A stretch of 64,000 nt of DNA, from positions 1 to 64,000 of the forward strand of contig NZ_JAXMOR010000012.1 of assembly GCF_034669705.1 (NCBI RefSeq), given 5' to 3'. Shown here one piece after another: positions 42,784 to 51,655 of this stretch. The translations under genes were made by a program, and so were the position numbers. Position 1 is the first letter of the stretch. Each line of letters opens with the position of its first letter. Under the pieces are notes generated by a model. The model was not told the DNA's origin. It made no database searches and was given only the letters and a program-made list of their open reading frames with translations. The DNA is from Marinovum sp034669705. Its GTDB lineage: Bacteria > Pseudomonadota > Alphaproteobacteria > Rhodobacterales > Rhodobacteraceae.

Positions 42784-42918
42784 TCACTCGGCGGGGTGGC
42801 GGTGGCGGGCGCGTTCGAGGCGCGCGTCAAGCCGCCGGGTGTCACGCTTGAGAATGAGGATACCCACGCCCACGACCGCGAGGGCCATCAGGGGGACTGC
42901 GATCTCAAAGCTCATCAT
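42784..42918 (-). CDS. 44-aa single-pass membrane peptide overlapping the upstream gene
   Basis: A 44-residue protein: MMSFEIAVPLMALAVV starts a single membrane segment (about residues 5-23), followed by a strongly basic tail of Arg, Lys and His. An ideal AAGGAGGAG ribosome site lies 5 bases before the ATG, within the end of the 78-aa gene, and the two overlap by 14 bases. The start signal and topology make it a credible small gene. Function unknown. Confidence 0.7.
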   Translation of the reverse strand: MMSFEIAVPLMALAVVGVGILILKRDTRRLDARLERARHRHPAE

Positions 42919-43141
42919 CGGGCTCCTCCTTGCGAAGCATACCCAGAATATAGTGCGAAAGCCCGTGAATTGCCAGTCCGATGCTGCCCCAGACCGCGGT
43001 CAGACCGTCGAAACGCAGGGTCCCGGCGGTCAGCGGCCGCAAAATGGCAAAGGCGATCAGCCCCAGCGCGATGGCATTGGCGAAGCTGGCCAGCAGCTTC
43101 ACCCGCTCGTTGTGGATCAGCAGGACGTCGCGCAGGCGCAT
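42905..43141 (-). CDS. 78-aa small membrane protein downstream of gatB
   Basis: A 78-residue protein with two hydrophobic segments (about 17-36 and 49-66) and an acidic end (EEPDDEL). It starts 4 bases after the gatB stop on the same strand and overlaps the 44-aa gene, so the three probably form one transcript. No known family recognised. Confidence 0.75.
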   Translation of the reverse strand: MRLRDVLLIHNERVKLLASFANAIALGLIAFAILRPLTAGTLRFDGLTAVWGSIGLAIHGLSHYILGMLRKEEPDDEL

Positions 43142-43145
43142 GGGC

Positions 43146-44657
43146 TCAGAGCCCGAGCTTGGCGCTCACGATCTCGTTCACCGCCTTGGGGTTGGCCTTG
43201 CCGCCGGTGGCCTTCATCACCTGTCCGACGAACCAGCCGGCGAGCTTGGGGTTGGCCTTGGCCTTCTCCACCTGCGCCGGGTTGGCGGCGATCACCTCGT
43301 CCACCGCGGTCTCGATGGCGCCGGTGTCGGTGACCTGCTTCATGCCGCGGTCCTCGACGATCTTGGCCGGGTCGCCGCCCTCGGTATAGACGATCTCGAA
43401 GAGATCCTTGGCGATCTTGCCGGATATCTCGCCCTTCTGGATCAGCGCGATTATGCCGCCGAGCTGCTCGGGGCTGACCGGGCTGTCGGCGAGGCTGTGG
43501 TCTTCCTTCTTCAGCCGGCCGAAGAGCTCGTTGATCACCCAGTTGGCGGCCATCTTGCCGTCGCGGCCGTCTGCCACCTTCTCGAAGTAGTTGGCCGAGG
43601 CGGTCTCTGAGGTCAGCACCGAGGCGTCGTAGTCCGACAGGCCGTAATCCTTGATGAACCGCGCCTTCTTCTCGTCGGGCAGCTCCGGCAGGTTCTTCTC
43701 GATGTCGTCGACCCAGGCCTGCTCGATCTCGAGCGGCAGCAGATCGGGGTCGGGGAAATAGCGGTAGTCATGCGCCTCTTCCTTCGACCGCATCGAGCGG
43801 GTCTCGCCCTTGTCCGGGTCGTAGAGCCGGGTTTCCTGGTCGATCGCGCCGCCGGCTTCGAGGATGCCGATCTGGCGCTTGGCCTCATAGTCGATCGCGG
43901 CCTGGATAAAGCGCATCGAGTTCATGTTCTTGATCTCGCAGCGGGTGCCGAGGTGACCGAAATCCTGTGTCGCCTGATACTTTTCGTACTGGCCGGGCCG
44001 GCAGACCGAGACGTTAACGTCGGCCCGCAGGTTGCCGTTCTGCATGTTGCCGTCGCAGGTGCCGAGGTACTGCAGGATTTGCCGCAGCTTGACCACATAG
44101 GCCGCCGCCTCCTCTGGGCCGCGGATGTCGGGGCGCGAGACGATCTCCATCAGCGCCACGCCGGTGCGGTTGAGGTCGACGAAGGACATGTTCGGGTCCA
44201 TGTCGTGGATCGACTTGCCGGCGTCCTGCTCGACGTGGATACGCTCGATCCGCACCAGCCGGGCTGTGCCGTCGCCAAGCTCGACAAGCACTTCGCCTTC
44301 GCCGACAAGCGGCTCGTAGAGCTGGGAAATCTGGTACCCCTGCGGCAGGTCGGGGTAGAAGTAGTTCTTGCGGTCGAAGGCCGATTTCAGGTTGATCTGC
44401 GCCTTCAATCCCAGCCCGGTGCGCACCGCCTGCTCGATGCAGTACTCATTGATCACCGGCAGCATGCCGGGCATGGCGGCATCGACGAAGGCGACGTTGG
44501 AATTGGGTTCGGCGCCGAATTGCGTCGAGGCACCGGAAAACAGCTTGGCCTGAGAGGAGACCTGGGCATGGACCTCCATGCCGATCACCAGCTCCCAGTC
44601 GTGCTTGGCCCCGGCGATCACCTTGGGTTTGGGGGTCTCATATGTCAGGTCCAGCAT
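43146..44657 (-). CDS. gatB: Asp-tRNA(Asn)/Glu-tRNA(Gln) amidotransferase subunit B
   Basis: A 503-aa subunit of GatCAB, which converts mischarged Glu-tRNA(Gln) to Gln-tRNA(Gln). The family blocks EVHAQ, KNYFYPDLPQGYQISQ and CEIKNMNS are clear, and the C-terminal YqeY-like tRNA-binding domain ends with KANPKAVNEIV. Full length. gatA and gatC are not nearby, which is usual in Rhodobacteraceae. Confidence 0.97.
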   Translation of the reverse strand: MLDLTYETPKPKVIAGAKHDWELVIGMEVHAQVSSQAKLFSGASTQFGAEPNSNVAFVDAAMPGMLPVINEYCIEQAVRTGLGLKAQINLKSAFDRKNYFYPDLPQGYQISQLYEPLVGEGEVLVELGDGTARLVRIERIHVEQDAGKSIHDMDPNMSFVDLNRTGVALMEIVSRPDIRGPEEAAAYVVKLRQILQYLGTCDGNMQNGNLRADVNVSVCRPGQYEKYQATQDFGHLGTRCEIKNMNSMRFIQAAIDYEAKRQIGILEAGGAIDQETRLYDPDKGETRSMRSKEEAHDYRYFPDPDLLPLEIEQAWVDDIEKNLPELPDEKKARFIKDYGLSDYDASVLTSETASANYFEKVADGRDGKMAANWVINELFGRLKKEDHSLADSPVSPEQLGGIIALIQKGEISGKIAKDLFEIVYTEGGDPAKIVEDRGMKQVTDTGAIETAVDEVIAANPAQVEKAKANPKLAGWFVGQVMKATGGKANPKAVNEIVSAKLGL

Positions 44658-44789
44658 GGCCGTCTCCTTGCTTTCGGAACGAAACGGGTTCTAGGGCAGG
44701 GGCGGGAGGGGGGCAAGTGCAGTCTCGTCCCGACGGGCGCAAGAGTTCCTGCTTGATGCCGGCCGGGCGAGAGACCTTGCGGTGCAAGA

Positions 44790-45000
44790 CGGTCAAGGCT
44801 CGGGTTGCATGGACCGCTCGGGTTGGCCTTTCGGGGCGTCAGCGGTCGCACGCGCCTCCCGTCCCGCGGTTGACCCGGGACCTCGCGGTCCCGGGGGCGG
44901 TCAAGGCTCGGACTGCAGGGACAGCGGGAGGGTGTGGTTCCGGGCCGTCAACGGTCCCGCGCGCCCCCGTGCCTGGCTTGACCCGGGATCTCGACCGTGC
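44790..45000. repeat. Two imperfect 108-bp direct repeats in a gene-free gap
   Basis: CGGTCAAGGCTCGG occurs at 44790 and 44898, and each copy continues through a GTCA-CGGTC-C-CGCGC core to TTGACCCGGGA-CTCG. The copies are clearly related but diverged. The gap 44658-45108 otherwise holds GC-rich sequence with no convincing gene. Confidence 0.65.
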
Positions 45001-45108
45001 CGCGCGACACGCATTCGGTGGGACGGGCAGAAAGGCCTCCGATCTGGCTCGGGGCGGGGTGGCAGGACCGGCGGAGCGCGGCCGAACTACAGGCCTGCGC
45101 GGCACCCC

Positions 45109-46353
45109 TCACGGCGCCGGGCTGGGCCGGGTCGAGATCCGCCGCAGATCGCGAGACAGAACCGTGCTCAGCGCCGCCCAGGCGTGATGCGCGCCGGTCT
45201 CGGCGTCGGTGCGGGCGCCGCCGTGGCTGCTGCCGGGGGTGGCATAGCCGATGTCGGTGAGCGACCAGACCCAGCCATGGGTCTCGGTCATCTCGGCCCG
45301 GATCAGCCGGTTGCGCATCTTCTCCAGCAACCGGCGCTGGCTGCGGTCCGGGCCGGTCTCGCGGGCGAGGATCTGGCTTAGGAAGGCGGCCAGCAGGTTC
45401 ACCATGTGCTGATCGGGATGGCGGGTGAGGATGTCGTCGATGGCTTCGATCAGGAACTCCGCATCCAGCGCGGCAAAGGCGTCGCGGTCCTGCAGCAGCG
45501 CGTCGAACCAGACCCAGGCATAGGCGCCGCAGCCCCAGGTCGCACCGGTGGCGGCGGCCATCCGGCGGGCGGCGAGGTCGAGCGCCGCGTAGCTGCCGAA
45601 CCAGCAGGGCAGCAGGTGCAACCCGAAGGCGCGCATATGGCCCGGCACGGTCGGTGCCTGGGCGATCAGGGTCTCATAGGCACCCACCACATGTGCCTCG
45701 GCGCCGGGCTGGCCGGCCAGCAACGCGCAGCGGGTCGAGGCGATCAGGGGCGAGCCGGCGGCCTGATCGGCAAAGGGCGCAAGGATCTCCTCGGCGCGGG
45801 CAAAGGCGGCGCGGAACCGGTCGAGATGCTGCTCCGGCCGGCCACGCTGCCAGCCCTGCTTGTACCAGGCCCAGCCGGCGTCCATGTGGCTCAGCGCCAC
45901 AACCGCGGCAATGCCGGCGTCGCCGGCGAACTCAGACACCAGGTCATCCATCGCCTGCAGCCCGGCAAACATCCGGTGGCCCCGCGACAGCGCCCCGGCA
46001 GAGGAGGCGGTGTCGAGCGCGCGGCTCAGGTCGGAGCGGGCGCCAGCGGCCAGAAGCTCGGCCTCCGGCGTGCCGGCGAAGGTGGTCTTGCGGGTGCCAT
46101 CGGCCTGGGCAATCAGCGTGCCCAACCGCTCCCAACGGTCCTGACGGGCCAGGTCGCGGCCCCAGTCGAGCAGCGCCTGGCATTCCGAAAGCTCGCGGGT
46201 CTCGTCGCAGAGCGGCCGGCCCAAGCGGCCGAGCAGGGCCGAGGACAGCCCGCCGGGCTGGACGGCCGCGGGCGGCGCGGCGCGGCTGCGGCCGGTGGCC
46301 TGCTGCACCGCGGTGCGGGTCTTTCGGGTCAGTGCGGAGAGGGCCTGCAACAT
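45109..46353 (-). CDS. Hypothetical protein, 414 aa
   Basis: A soluble, Ala/Leu-rich, mostly helical protein of unrecognised family. Tryptophan- and aromatic-rich segments (MDAGWAWYKQGW, TWGCGAYAWVWF) and a helical-repeat look suggest a TPR- or HEAT-like fold, which is an inference from composition. The frame runs to 46785, but MLQALSALTRKTRTA at 46353 is preferred, because upstream sequence is low-complexity and antisense to the transglycosylase gene. It is divergent from that gene. Confidence 0.7.
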   Translation of the reverse strand: MLQALSALTRKTRTAVQQATGRSRAAPPAAVQPGGLSSALLGRLGRPLCDETRELSECQALLDWGRDLARQDRWERLGTLIAQADGTRKTTFAGTPEAELLAAGARSDLSRALDTASSAGALSRGHRMFAGLQAMDDLVSEFAGDAGIAAVVALSHMDAGWAWYKQGWQRGRPEQHLDRFRAAFARAEEILAPFADQAAGSPLIASTRCALLAGQPGAEAHVVGAYETLIAQAPTVPGHMRAFGLHLLPCWFGSYAALDLAARRMAAATGATWGCGAYAWVWFDALLQDRDAFAALDAEFLIEAIDDILTRHPDQHMVNLLAAFLSQILARETGPDRSQRRLLEKMRNRLIRAEMTETHGWVWSLTDIGYATPGSSHGGARTDAETGAHHAWAALSTVLSRDLRRISTRPSPAP

Positions 46354-46513
46354 ATGTATCAACCAGTCGTGTATTTTCGCTGAGGCCAAACTGGCTGGCG
46401 TTTTGGGCGCTGTCGTGGCAGGACAAAGATAGAGAATGGCAAATTTTACGCAAAGGCCGCTGCATTGCGGCATCGATTTGTCATTTGTCGCGCGTAATGC
46501 TGGGGTTACGACC

Positions 46514-47230
46514 ATGCGCCAAGGATTGCTGTCGATTCCGTTCCTGCTGTTGCCGCTCGGCGCGCTGGCCGAAACGCCGGTCGCAGCGGCCACGCTCCCC
46601 GAGGTGACGAAGATTTCCGCACTCGCCCCGGATGCCAGCCTGCGCCCGGCGCCGCGCGCGGTGCGTGCGCCGCGCATGCGCTGGCCCTCGGGCACGCAGC
46701 AGGCGGCGCTCTGGACCCGGGTGATGCTGAGCGCGCTGGAACAGGGCCACGCCCGCCCGCTGGTCGAAACCGTGCCGCGCGACATCGAACATTGGTGCCC
46801 GGCCTATCCCGACAACCCGCCGCGGGCGCGGGCGGCGTTCTGGGCCGGGTTCGCCTCGACCCTCGCGAAATACGAGAGCACCTGGCGGCCGCAGGCGGTG
46901 GGCGGCGGTGGTCTGTGGCACGGGCTGTTGCAAATCCTGCCCGGCACCGCGCATTTCAACAAATGCGCGGCCACCACCGGGGCGGAGTTGCGCGACGGTG
47001 CCGCCAATCTCTCCTGCGCGCTCAGGATCATGGCGCGCACCGTGCCGCGCGACCAGGCGATCTCGCTCAAGGACAGCCGCTGGCGCGGGGTGGCGGCCGA
47101 TTGGGGGCCGATGCGGTCAGAGGCCAAGCGCCGCGACATGGCGCATTGGCTGGGCCAGCAGAGCTATTGCCAGCCGATCGAGACCACGCGGCCGCGGCTG
47201 CGCCCGGCGCACTGGCCGCCGACCGCCTGA
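46514..47230 (+). CDS. Secreted lytic transglycosylase-like protein
   Basis: A 238-aa protein with a signal peptide (MRQGLLSIPFLLLPLGALA, cleaved before ETP) and an SLT-like domain from about residue 100. The likely catalytic Glu is in KYESTW, followed by GLLQILPGTAHF. Cysteines at CPAY, NKCAA, LSCAL and YCQP may form disulfides. It probably cleaves peptidoglycan in the periplasm. The ATG at 46514 places the signal peptide at the terminus. Confidence 0.82.
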   Translation: MRQGLLSIPFLLLPLGALAETPVAAATLPEVTKISALAPDASLRPAPRAVRAPRMRWPSGTQQAALWTRVMLSALEQGHARPLVETVPRDIEHWCPAYPDNPPRARAAFWAGFASTLAKYESTWRPQAVGGGGLWHGLLQILPGTAHFNKCAATTGAELRDGAANLSCALRIMARTVPRDQAISLKDSRWRGVAADWGPMRSEAKRRDMAHWLGQQSYCQPIETTRPRLRPAHWPPTA

Positions 47231-47252
47231 ACCCCGGCCCGTGTCAGTGATT

Positions 47253-48026
47253 TCAGGCGCTTGCCCGTATCGGCCGGCGCGCCTCGGACCAGGCGCGCAC
47301 GGCGTCGCCGAAGGCCGTGAACAGCGGCCGTGACACCGGGTCATTGGCCGCGTCCCACTCCGGATGCCATTGCACCGCGAGGGTAAAGCCCGGCGCATCG
47401 CTGATATAGGCGGCCTCCGGCGTGTCATCCGGTGCCCAGCCATCGATGACAAAGCGTTTGCCCGCCTGCATCACGCCCTGGCCGTGCAGGGTGTTGGTCA
47501 TCACCTCCGGCGCGCCCATCAGCCGGTGAAAGACGCCGCCTTCGGTAAAGCGCACCTTGTGACGCAGGGCGAATTTCTCCTCGATGGTGCCGTCCGGCGG
47601 CATCCGGTGGTTCATCCGCCCGGGCAGATCGCGGATCTCGGGGTGCAGGGTCGAGCCCATCGCCACCGCCACCTCCTGATAGCCGCGACAGATGCCGAGG
47701 AACGGCTGGCCACGCTCGACACAGGCCCGCACCAGCGGCAGGGCAATGGCATCGCGGGCGCGGTCAAAGGCGCCATGCGCCTCGGTTGCGGCCTCGCCGT
47801 ATTCCTCTGGGTGGACATTGGGCCGGCCGCCGGTGAGCAGGAAGCCGTCGCAGGTCTCGAGCAGCTCGGCGACTGACAGAAACCGCGGATCGGCCGGGAT
47901 CAAGAGCGGCATGCAGCCCGAGACCAGCGAGATCGCCTCGGAGTTCATCGTGCCGCCCGCATGCGCCGGGTATTGATCGTTGATCAGGTATTGGTTGCCG
48001 ATGATGCCGACAATGGGGCGCGTCAT
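47253..48026 (-). CDS. Class I glutamine amidotransferase-like hydrolase (PuuD-type)
   Basis: A 257-aa protein of the gamma-glutamyl-GABA hydrolase family (peptidase C26). The nucleophile Cys is in FLGICRGYQE, and the His-Glu pair is in VQWHPEWD. The substrate-loop motif GRMNHRMP is also typical. Relatives hydrolyse gamma-glutamyl amides in polyamine breakdown, but no puu genes are nearby. MTRPIVGI at 48026 is chosen for GTGAGG upstream. Confidence 0.9.
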   Translation of the reverse strand: MTRPIVGIIGNQYLINDQYPAHAGGTMNSEAISLVSGCMPLLIPADPRFLSVAELLETCDGFLLTGGRPNVHPEEYGEAATEAHGAFDRARDAIALPLVRACVERGQPFLGICRGYQEVAVAMGSTLHPEIRDLPGRMNHRMPPDGTIEEKFALRHKVRFTEGGVFHRLMGAPEVMTNTLHGQGVMQAGKRFVIDGWAPDDTPEAAYISDAPGFTLAVQWHPEWDAANDPVSRPLFTAFGDAVRAWSEARRPIRASA

Positions 48027-48252
48027 GCGGGGCCTCACTCACAGGGTTCGGCCCAATATAGGGCCGGCGGCCGCGAGTTTACAACGCCCAACGCCGGGTC
48101 AGCGCGGCCGGCGGGGTCAAGCTGCCCGGCGTTTGAGCGCAAGGGCTGGCCCGCCCGGACGGCCTCGGTCGGCGGCGGTCCGCACGTCCGCTGCGATATC
48201 TTCGGGGGCCGTGGAACCTTGGCCGACAGGTGGCGTTCGCCGGAGGTAACCA

Positions 48253-48741
48253 ATGAAAGGGTTTGTCATGAAAACGCTGTCGGATGCCTTCGAGCACACG
48301 CTGCAGGACATTTACTACGCCGAGAACCAACTGGTGAAGGCGCTGCCGAAGGTCGAGGACTCGGCCAACGGCAAGAAGCTGAAATCGGCGATCTCGGAGC
48401 ACCTGAAAGAGACCAAGGGTCAGGTCAAGACGCTGGAGAAGGTCTTCAAGAGCATCGGCAAGAAGCCCAAGGGCGAAAAATGCGATGCCATCGACGGTCT
48501 GATCAAAGAGACCGAGGGCATCATGAAGGAGATGAAGGGCGAGGCCAAGAACGCCGCGCTGCTGGCGGCCTGTCAGGCAGTGGAGCATTACGAGATCGCC
48601 CGCTACGGCACGCTGCGCGAATGGGCCAAGGTTCTGGGCCAGTCCGAGGCGCATGACCTGCTGACCGAGATCCTCGATCAGGAAAAGGCCGCGAACTCCA
48701 AGCTGACCAATCTGGCTGTGTCCGAGATCAACAAGGGCTAA
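48253..48741 (+). CDS. DUF892/YciE-family ferritin-like protein
   Basis: A 162-aa lysine-rich four-helix protein (DUF892). The likely ligand motifs are DIYYAENQLVKALPK near the N-terminus and AVEHYEIARYGTL and EKAANSKL later. Relatives are stress-induced and sometimes bind iron. GGAGGT lies 6 bases before the ATG at 48253, a near-ideal site suggesting high expression. Its lysine use is unlike the Arg-rich neighbours. Confidence 0.92.
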   Translation: MKGFVMKTLSDAFEHTLQDIYYAENQLVKALPKVEDSANGKKLKSAISEHLKETKGQVKTLEKVFKSIGKKPKGEKCDAIDGLIKETEGIMKEMKGEAKNAALLAACQAVEHYEIARYGTLREWAKVLGQSEAHDLLTEILDQEKAANSKLTNLAVSEINKG

Positions 48742-48755
48742 GCCCGGCGGCAACG

Positions 48756-48778
48756 GGGTGCGCAGGACATGCGCACCC
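48756..48778. terminator. Hairpin between convergent DUF892 and glcB genes
   Basis: GGGTGCGC-aggacat-GCGCACCC is a perfect 8-pair stem between two convergent stops. No T tract follows on either strand. Confidence 0.5.
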
Positions 48779-48813
48779 TAGAGGCGTTTGCGCAGCGCGT
48801 GCGCCGCCGAAAC

Positions 48814-50958
48814 CTAACCCTGCGCCGCCTTCAGCTCCAGCCGCCGCGCGTGCAGCACCGGCTCGGTATAGCCCGAAGGCTGCTCGCGGCCCTTGAACAC
48901 CAGATCGCAGGCGGCCTGAAAGGCGATGCCGTCGAAATCCGGCGCCATGGGCCGATAGGCGGGGTCATCTTGGTTCTGGCCGTCGACCACCGCCGCCATC
49001 TTCTCCATCGCCGCGCGCACCTGCGCCTCGCTGACCACGCCGTGGTGCAGCCAGTTGGCGATGTGCTGGGCCGAGATCCGGCAGGTCGCCCGGTCCTCCA
49101 TCAGCGCCACGTCGTGGATATCGGGTACCTTGGAGCAGCCGACCCCCTGATCGATCCAGCGCACCACGTAGCCGAGGATGCCTTGCGCGTTGTTCTCGAC
49201 CTCGCGCTGCACCTGGTCATCGGTCCAGGCGCGATAGGAGGCCATCGGAATGTCGAGGATGGTCTCGACAAAGGCGCGGCGGCCGGCCTTCTTCAGCTTG
49301 TCCTGCACCGCGAAGACATCGACCTTGTGGTAATGCAGCGCGTGCAGCGTGGCGGCAGTCGGCGAGGGCACCCAGGCGCAGTTGGCGCCGCTCTTGGGGT
49401 GCTCGATCTTGGCCTCCAGCATCGCGGCCATGGCGTCGGGCATCGCCCACATGCCCTTGCCGATCTGCGCCTTGCCCTGCAGCCCGCATTCGAGGCCGAT
49501 ATCGACGTTCTGGTTTTCGTAACCGGTGATCCAGGCCTTGCGCTTGATGAAATCCTTGCGCGAGAACGGCCCGGCCTCCATCGAGGTGTGGATCTCGTCG
49601 CCGGTGCGGTCGAGGAAGCCGGTGTTGATGAAGGCCACCCGGTGCTTGGCGGCACGGATGCATTCCTTGAGGTTCACCGTGGTGCGGCGCTCCTCGTCCA
49701 TGATCCCGATCTTGACGGTGTGCTGCGGCAAACCCAGCGCTTTCTCGACCTGGTCGAAGATCGCGTCGGTGAAGGCCACTTCCTCAGGTCCGTGCATCTT
49801 GGGCTTGACCACATAGACCGAGCCCTCGGTCGAGTTGCCGCCCTCGCGGTTCAGGTCGTGCTTGGCGATCAGCACCGTCACCATCGCATCCATCAGCCCT
49901 TCGAAAATCTCCTCGCCATCGCGGGTCAGGATCGCCGGGTTGGTCATCAGGTGGCCGACGTTGCGCACCCAGAGGAGGGCGCGGCCCTTGACGGTGATCT
50001 CGCCCCCATCGGGCGCGGTATAGGTACGGTCCTCGTTCAGCCGGCGGGTCTGGGTCTTGCCGCCTTTCTGAAAGCGCGCCTCCAGATCGCCCTTCATCAG
50101 CCCCAGCCAGTTTCCATAGGCCAGCACCTTGTCTTCGGCATCGACGCAGGCCACGCTGTCTTCGCAATCCATGATCGCCGAGACCGCGCTCTCGATCACC
50201 ACGTCGGCCAGCCCCGCCTGGTCACGGGCGCCGATCATTGCGGTGCGGTCAAAGACCAACTCGACATGCAGCCCGTGGTTGCGCAGCAGCACCGCCTCCG
50301 GTGCCTTGGGGTGGCCGCGGTAGCCGGCGAACTTGTCAGGCTCGGCCAGCGGCATGTCGTCGATCAGCAGCGCGCCGTCCTGCACGTGGTAGCGCCGCGC
50401 ATCGGCGTGGCTGCCGCCTTCGATCGGGAAGGCCTCGTCGAGAAACACCCGGGCGCGCGCCACAACCCGCGCGCCACGGCCGCGGTCATAGCCACCCTTG
50501 GGCGGCAGCGCGCCCATCGCATCGGTGCCGTAGAAGGCATCATAGAGCGAGCCCCAGCGGGCATTGGCGGCGTTGAGCGCAAAGCGCGCATTGGTCACCG
50601 GCACCACCAGTTGCGGGCCGGGCACCAGCGCGATCTCGGGGTCCACATTGGTGGTCTCGATCTCGAAATCCGCGCCTTCCGGCAGCAGATAGCCGATCTG
50701 TTCGAGAAACGCCTTGTAGGCCTTGGCATCATGCGGCTGGTTGGCGCGGCCCTTGTGCCAGGTGTCGATCTGGGTCTGGATCTCTTCGCGCTTGTCCAGC
50801 AGCGCGCGGTTTTTCGGACCCATGTCATGCGCAAGGTCCGACAGCCCTTGCCAGAAATCCTCGGCCGAGACACCGGAGCCAGGCAGGGCCTTGTCCTCGA
50901 TGAACGCCGCCAGAACCTCGTCGACGGCCAGTCCGGCCCTGTCAACACGTGTGCTCAT
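48814..50958 (-). CDS. glcB: Malate synthase G
   Basis: A 714-aa monomeric malate synthase that condenses glyoxylate with acetyl-CoA. The family strings TRRLNEDRTYTAPDG, KPKMHGPEEVAFTD and GIMDEERRTTVNLKECI are clear, along with NTGFLDRTGDEIHTSMEAGP. Length is standard. The ATG at 50958 has GGAGACC upstream. Isocitrate lyase and glycolate oxidase genes are not adjacent. Confidence 0.97.
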   Translation of the reverse strand: MSTRVDRAGLAVDEVLAAFIEDKALPGSGVSAEDFWQGLSDLAHDMGPKNRALLDKREEIQTQIDTWHKGRANQPHDAKAYKAFLEQIGYLLPEGADFEIETTNVDPEIALVPGPQLVVPVTNARFALNAANARWGSLYDAFYGTDAMGALPPKGGYDRGRGARVVARARVFLDEAFPIEGGSHADARRYHVQDGALLIDDMPLAEPDKFAGYRGHPKAPEAVLLRNHGLHVELVFDRTAMIGARDQAGLADVVIESAVSAIMDCEDSVACVDAEDKVLAYGNWLGLMKGDLEARFQKGGKTQTRRLNEDRTYTAPDGGEITVKGRALLWVRNVGHLMTNPAILTRDGEEIFEGLMDAMVTVLIAKHDLNREGGNSTEGSVYVVKPKMHGPEEVAFTDAIFDQVEKALGLPQHTVKIGIMDEERRTTVNLKECIRAAKHRVAFINTGFLDRTGDEIHTSMEAGPFSRKDFIKRKAWITGYENQNVDIGLECGLQGKAQIGKGMWAMPDAMAAMLEAKIEHPKSGANCAWVPSPTAATLHALHYHKVDVFAVQDKLKKAGRRAFVETILDIPMASYRAWTDDQVQREVENNAQGILGYVVRWIDQGVGCSKVPDIHDVALMEDRATCRISAQHIANWLHHGVVSEAQVRAAMEKMAAVVDGQNQDDPAYRPMAPDFDGIAFQAACDLVFKGREQPSGYTEPVLHARRLELKAAQG

Positions 50959-50985
50959 GCTCTTGGTCTCCGCTGTGGTGCGCAA

Positions 50986-50995
50986 TGGTATACCA
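50986..50995. promoter_or_regulatory. TGGTATACCA palindrome upstream of glcB
   Basis: A perfect 10-bp palindrome, 28 bases before the glcB start. FadR-subfamily GntR regulators such as PdhR, LldR and GlcC use TGGT-Nx-ACCA half sites. No other strong signal was seen in the 226-bp divergent gap 50959-51184. Confidence 0.35.
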
Positions 50996-51184
50996 CTTCC
51001 AATAAGCCAACTGCGACCATGCGGGCAAGCTCTGTCGGGCGCCGCCGGCCAAATGGACCTTTCGGCTTTCCCGAAGAATGCACCGGACGCTGTTTTTCAC
51101 AGCCTAAGTGCTGCAAATCATTGCATGAGGTCGGGTTCCGGCGAATAGTCGGCCGATCGCAATCGCTGGCAGTGGAGGGCCACC

Positions 51185-51655
51185 ATGCAACTCGACCCTG
51201 AAACCGATCTGAGCTTTACCCGCACCCTGCCGATCCCGCCGGCGCTGGTCTGGACGTGTTGGACCTCACCCGAGCACATCCCGCATTTCTTTGTCCCCAA
51301 GCCGCACAAGGTGGTCGGGTGCGACATCGACCTGCGGGTCGGCGGAAAGTTCAACACCACCTTCGAGGTCGAGGGCAACCGGATGGACAACGATGGCGTC
51401 TATCTTGAGATCGTGCCGGAGCGGCGGCTGGTCTTTACCGACACGTATACCGAGGGCTGGAAACCGGCCGAGGACCCCTTCATGACCGCGATTCTCGACC
51501 TGGAGCCCACCGAGGACGGCGGCACGGTCTATACCGCGACCGCCCGCCACCGTACGGCGGAAAAGGCCCAGGCGCACAAGGACATGGGCTTTTACGAGGG
51601 CTGGGGCGTGGTGGTCGACCAGCTGGTCGACTACGCCCAGGGGCTCAAGCGCTAG
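51185..51655 (+). CDS. SRPBCC/AHSA1-domain protein
   Basis: A 156-aa START-like beta-barrel protein of the Aha1 C-terminal-like group. It has the usual FTRTLPIPPALVWTCWTSPEH opening, the LRVGGKFNT strand, and the C-terminal helix EGWGVVVDQLVDYA. Such proteins bind small hydrophobic ligands; the ligand here is unknown. Its TAG shares the bases CTAG with the stop of convergent purD. Confidence 0.9.
   Translation: MQLDPETDLSFTRTLPIPPALVWTCWTSPEHIPHFFVPKPHKVVGCDIDLRVGGKFNTTFEVEGNRMDNDGVYLEIVPERRLVFTDTYTEGWKPAEDPFMTAILDLEPTEDGGTVYTATARHRTAEKAQAHKDMGFYEGWGVVVDQLVDYAQGLKR

Noticed and set aside
48769..51201. 810-aa plus-strand frame opposite malate synthase
   Set aside because: Longest shadow in the window, but it mirrors glcB codons and has no recognisable domain; glcB is certain.
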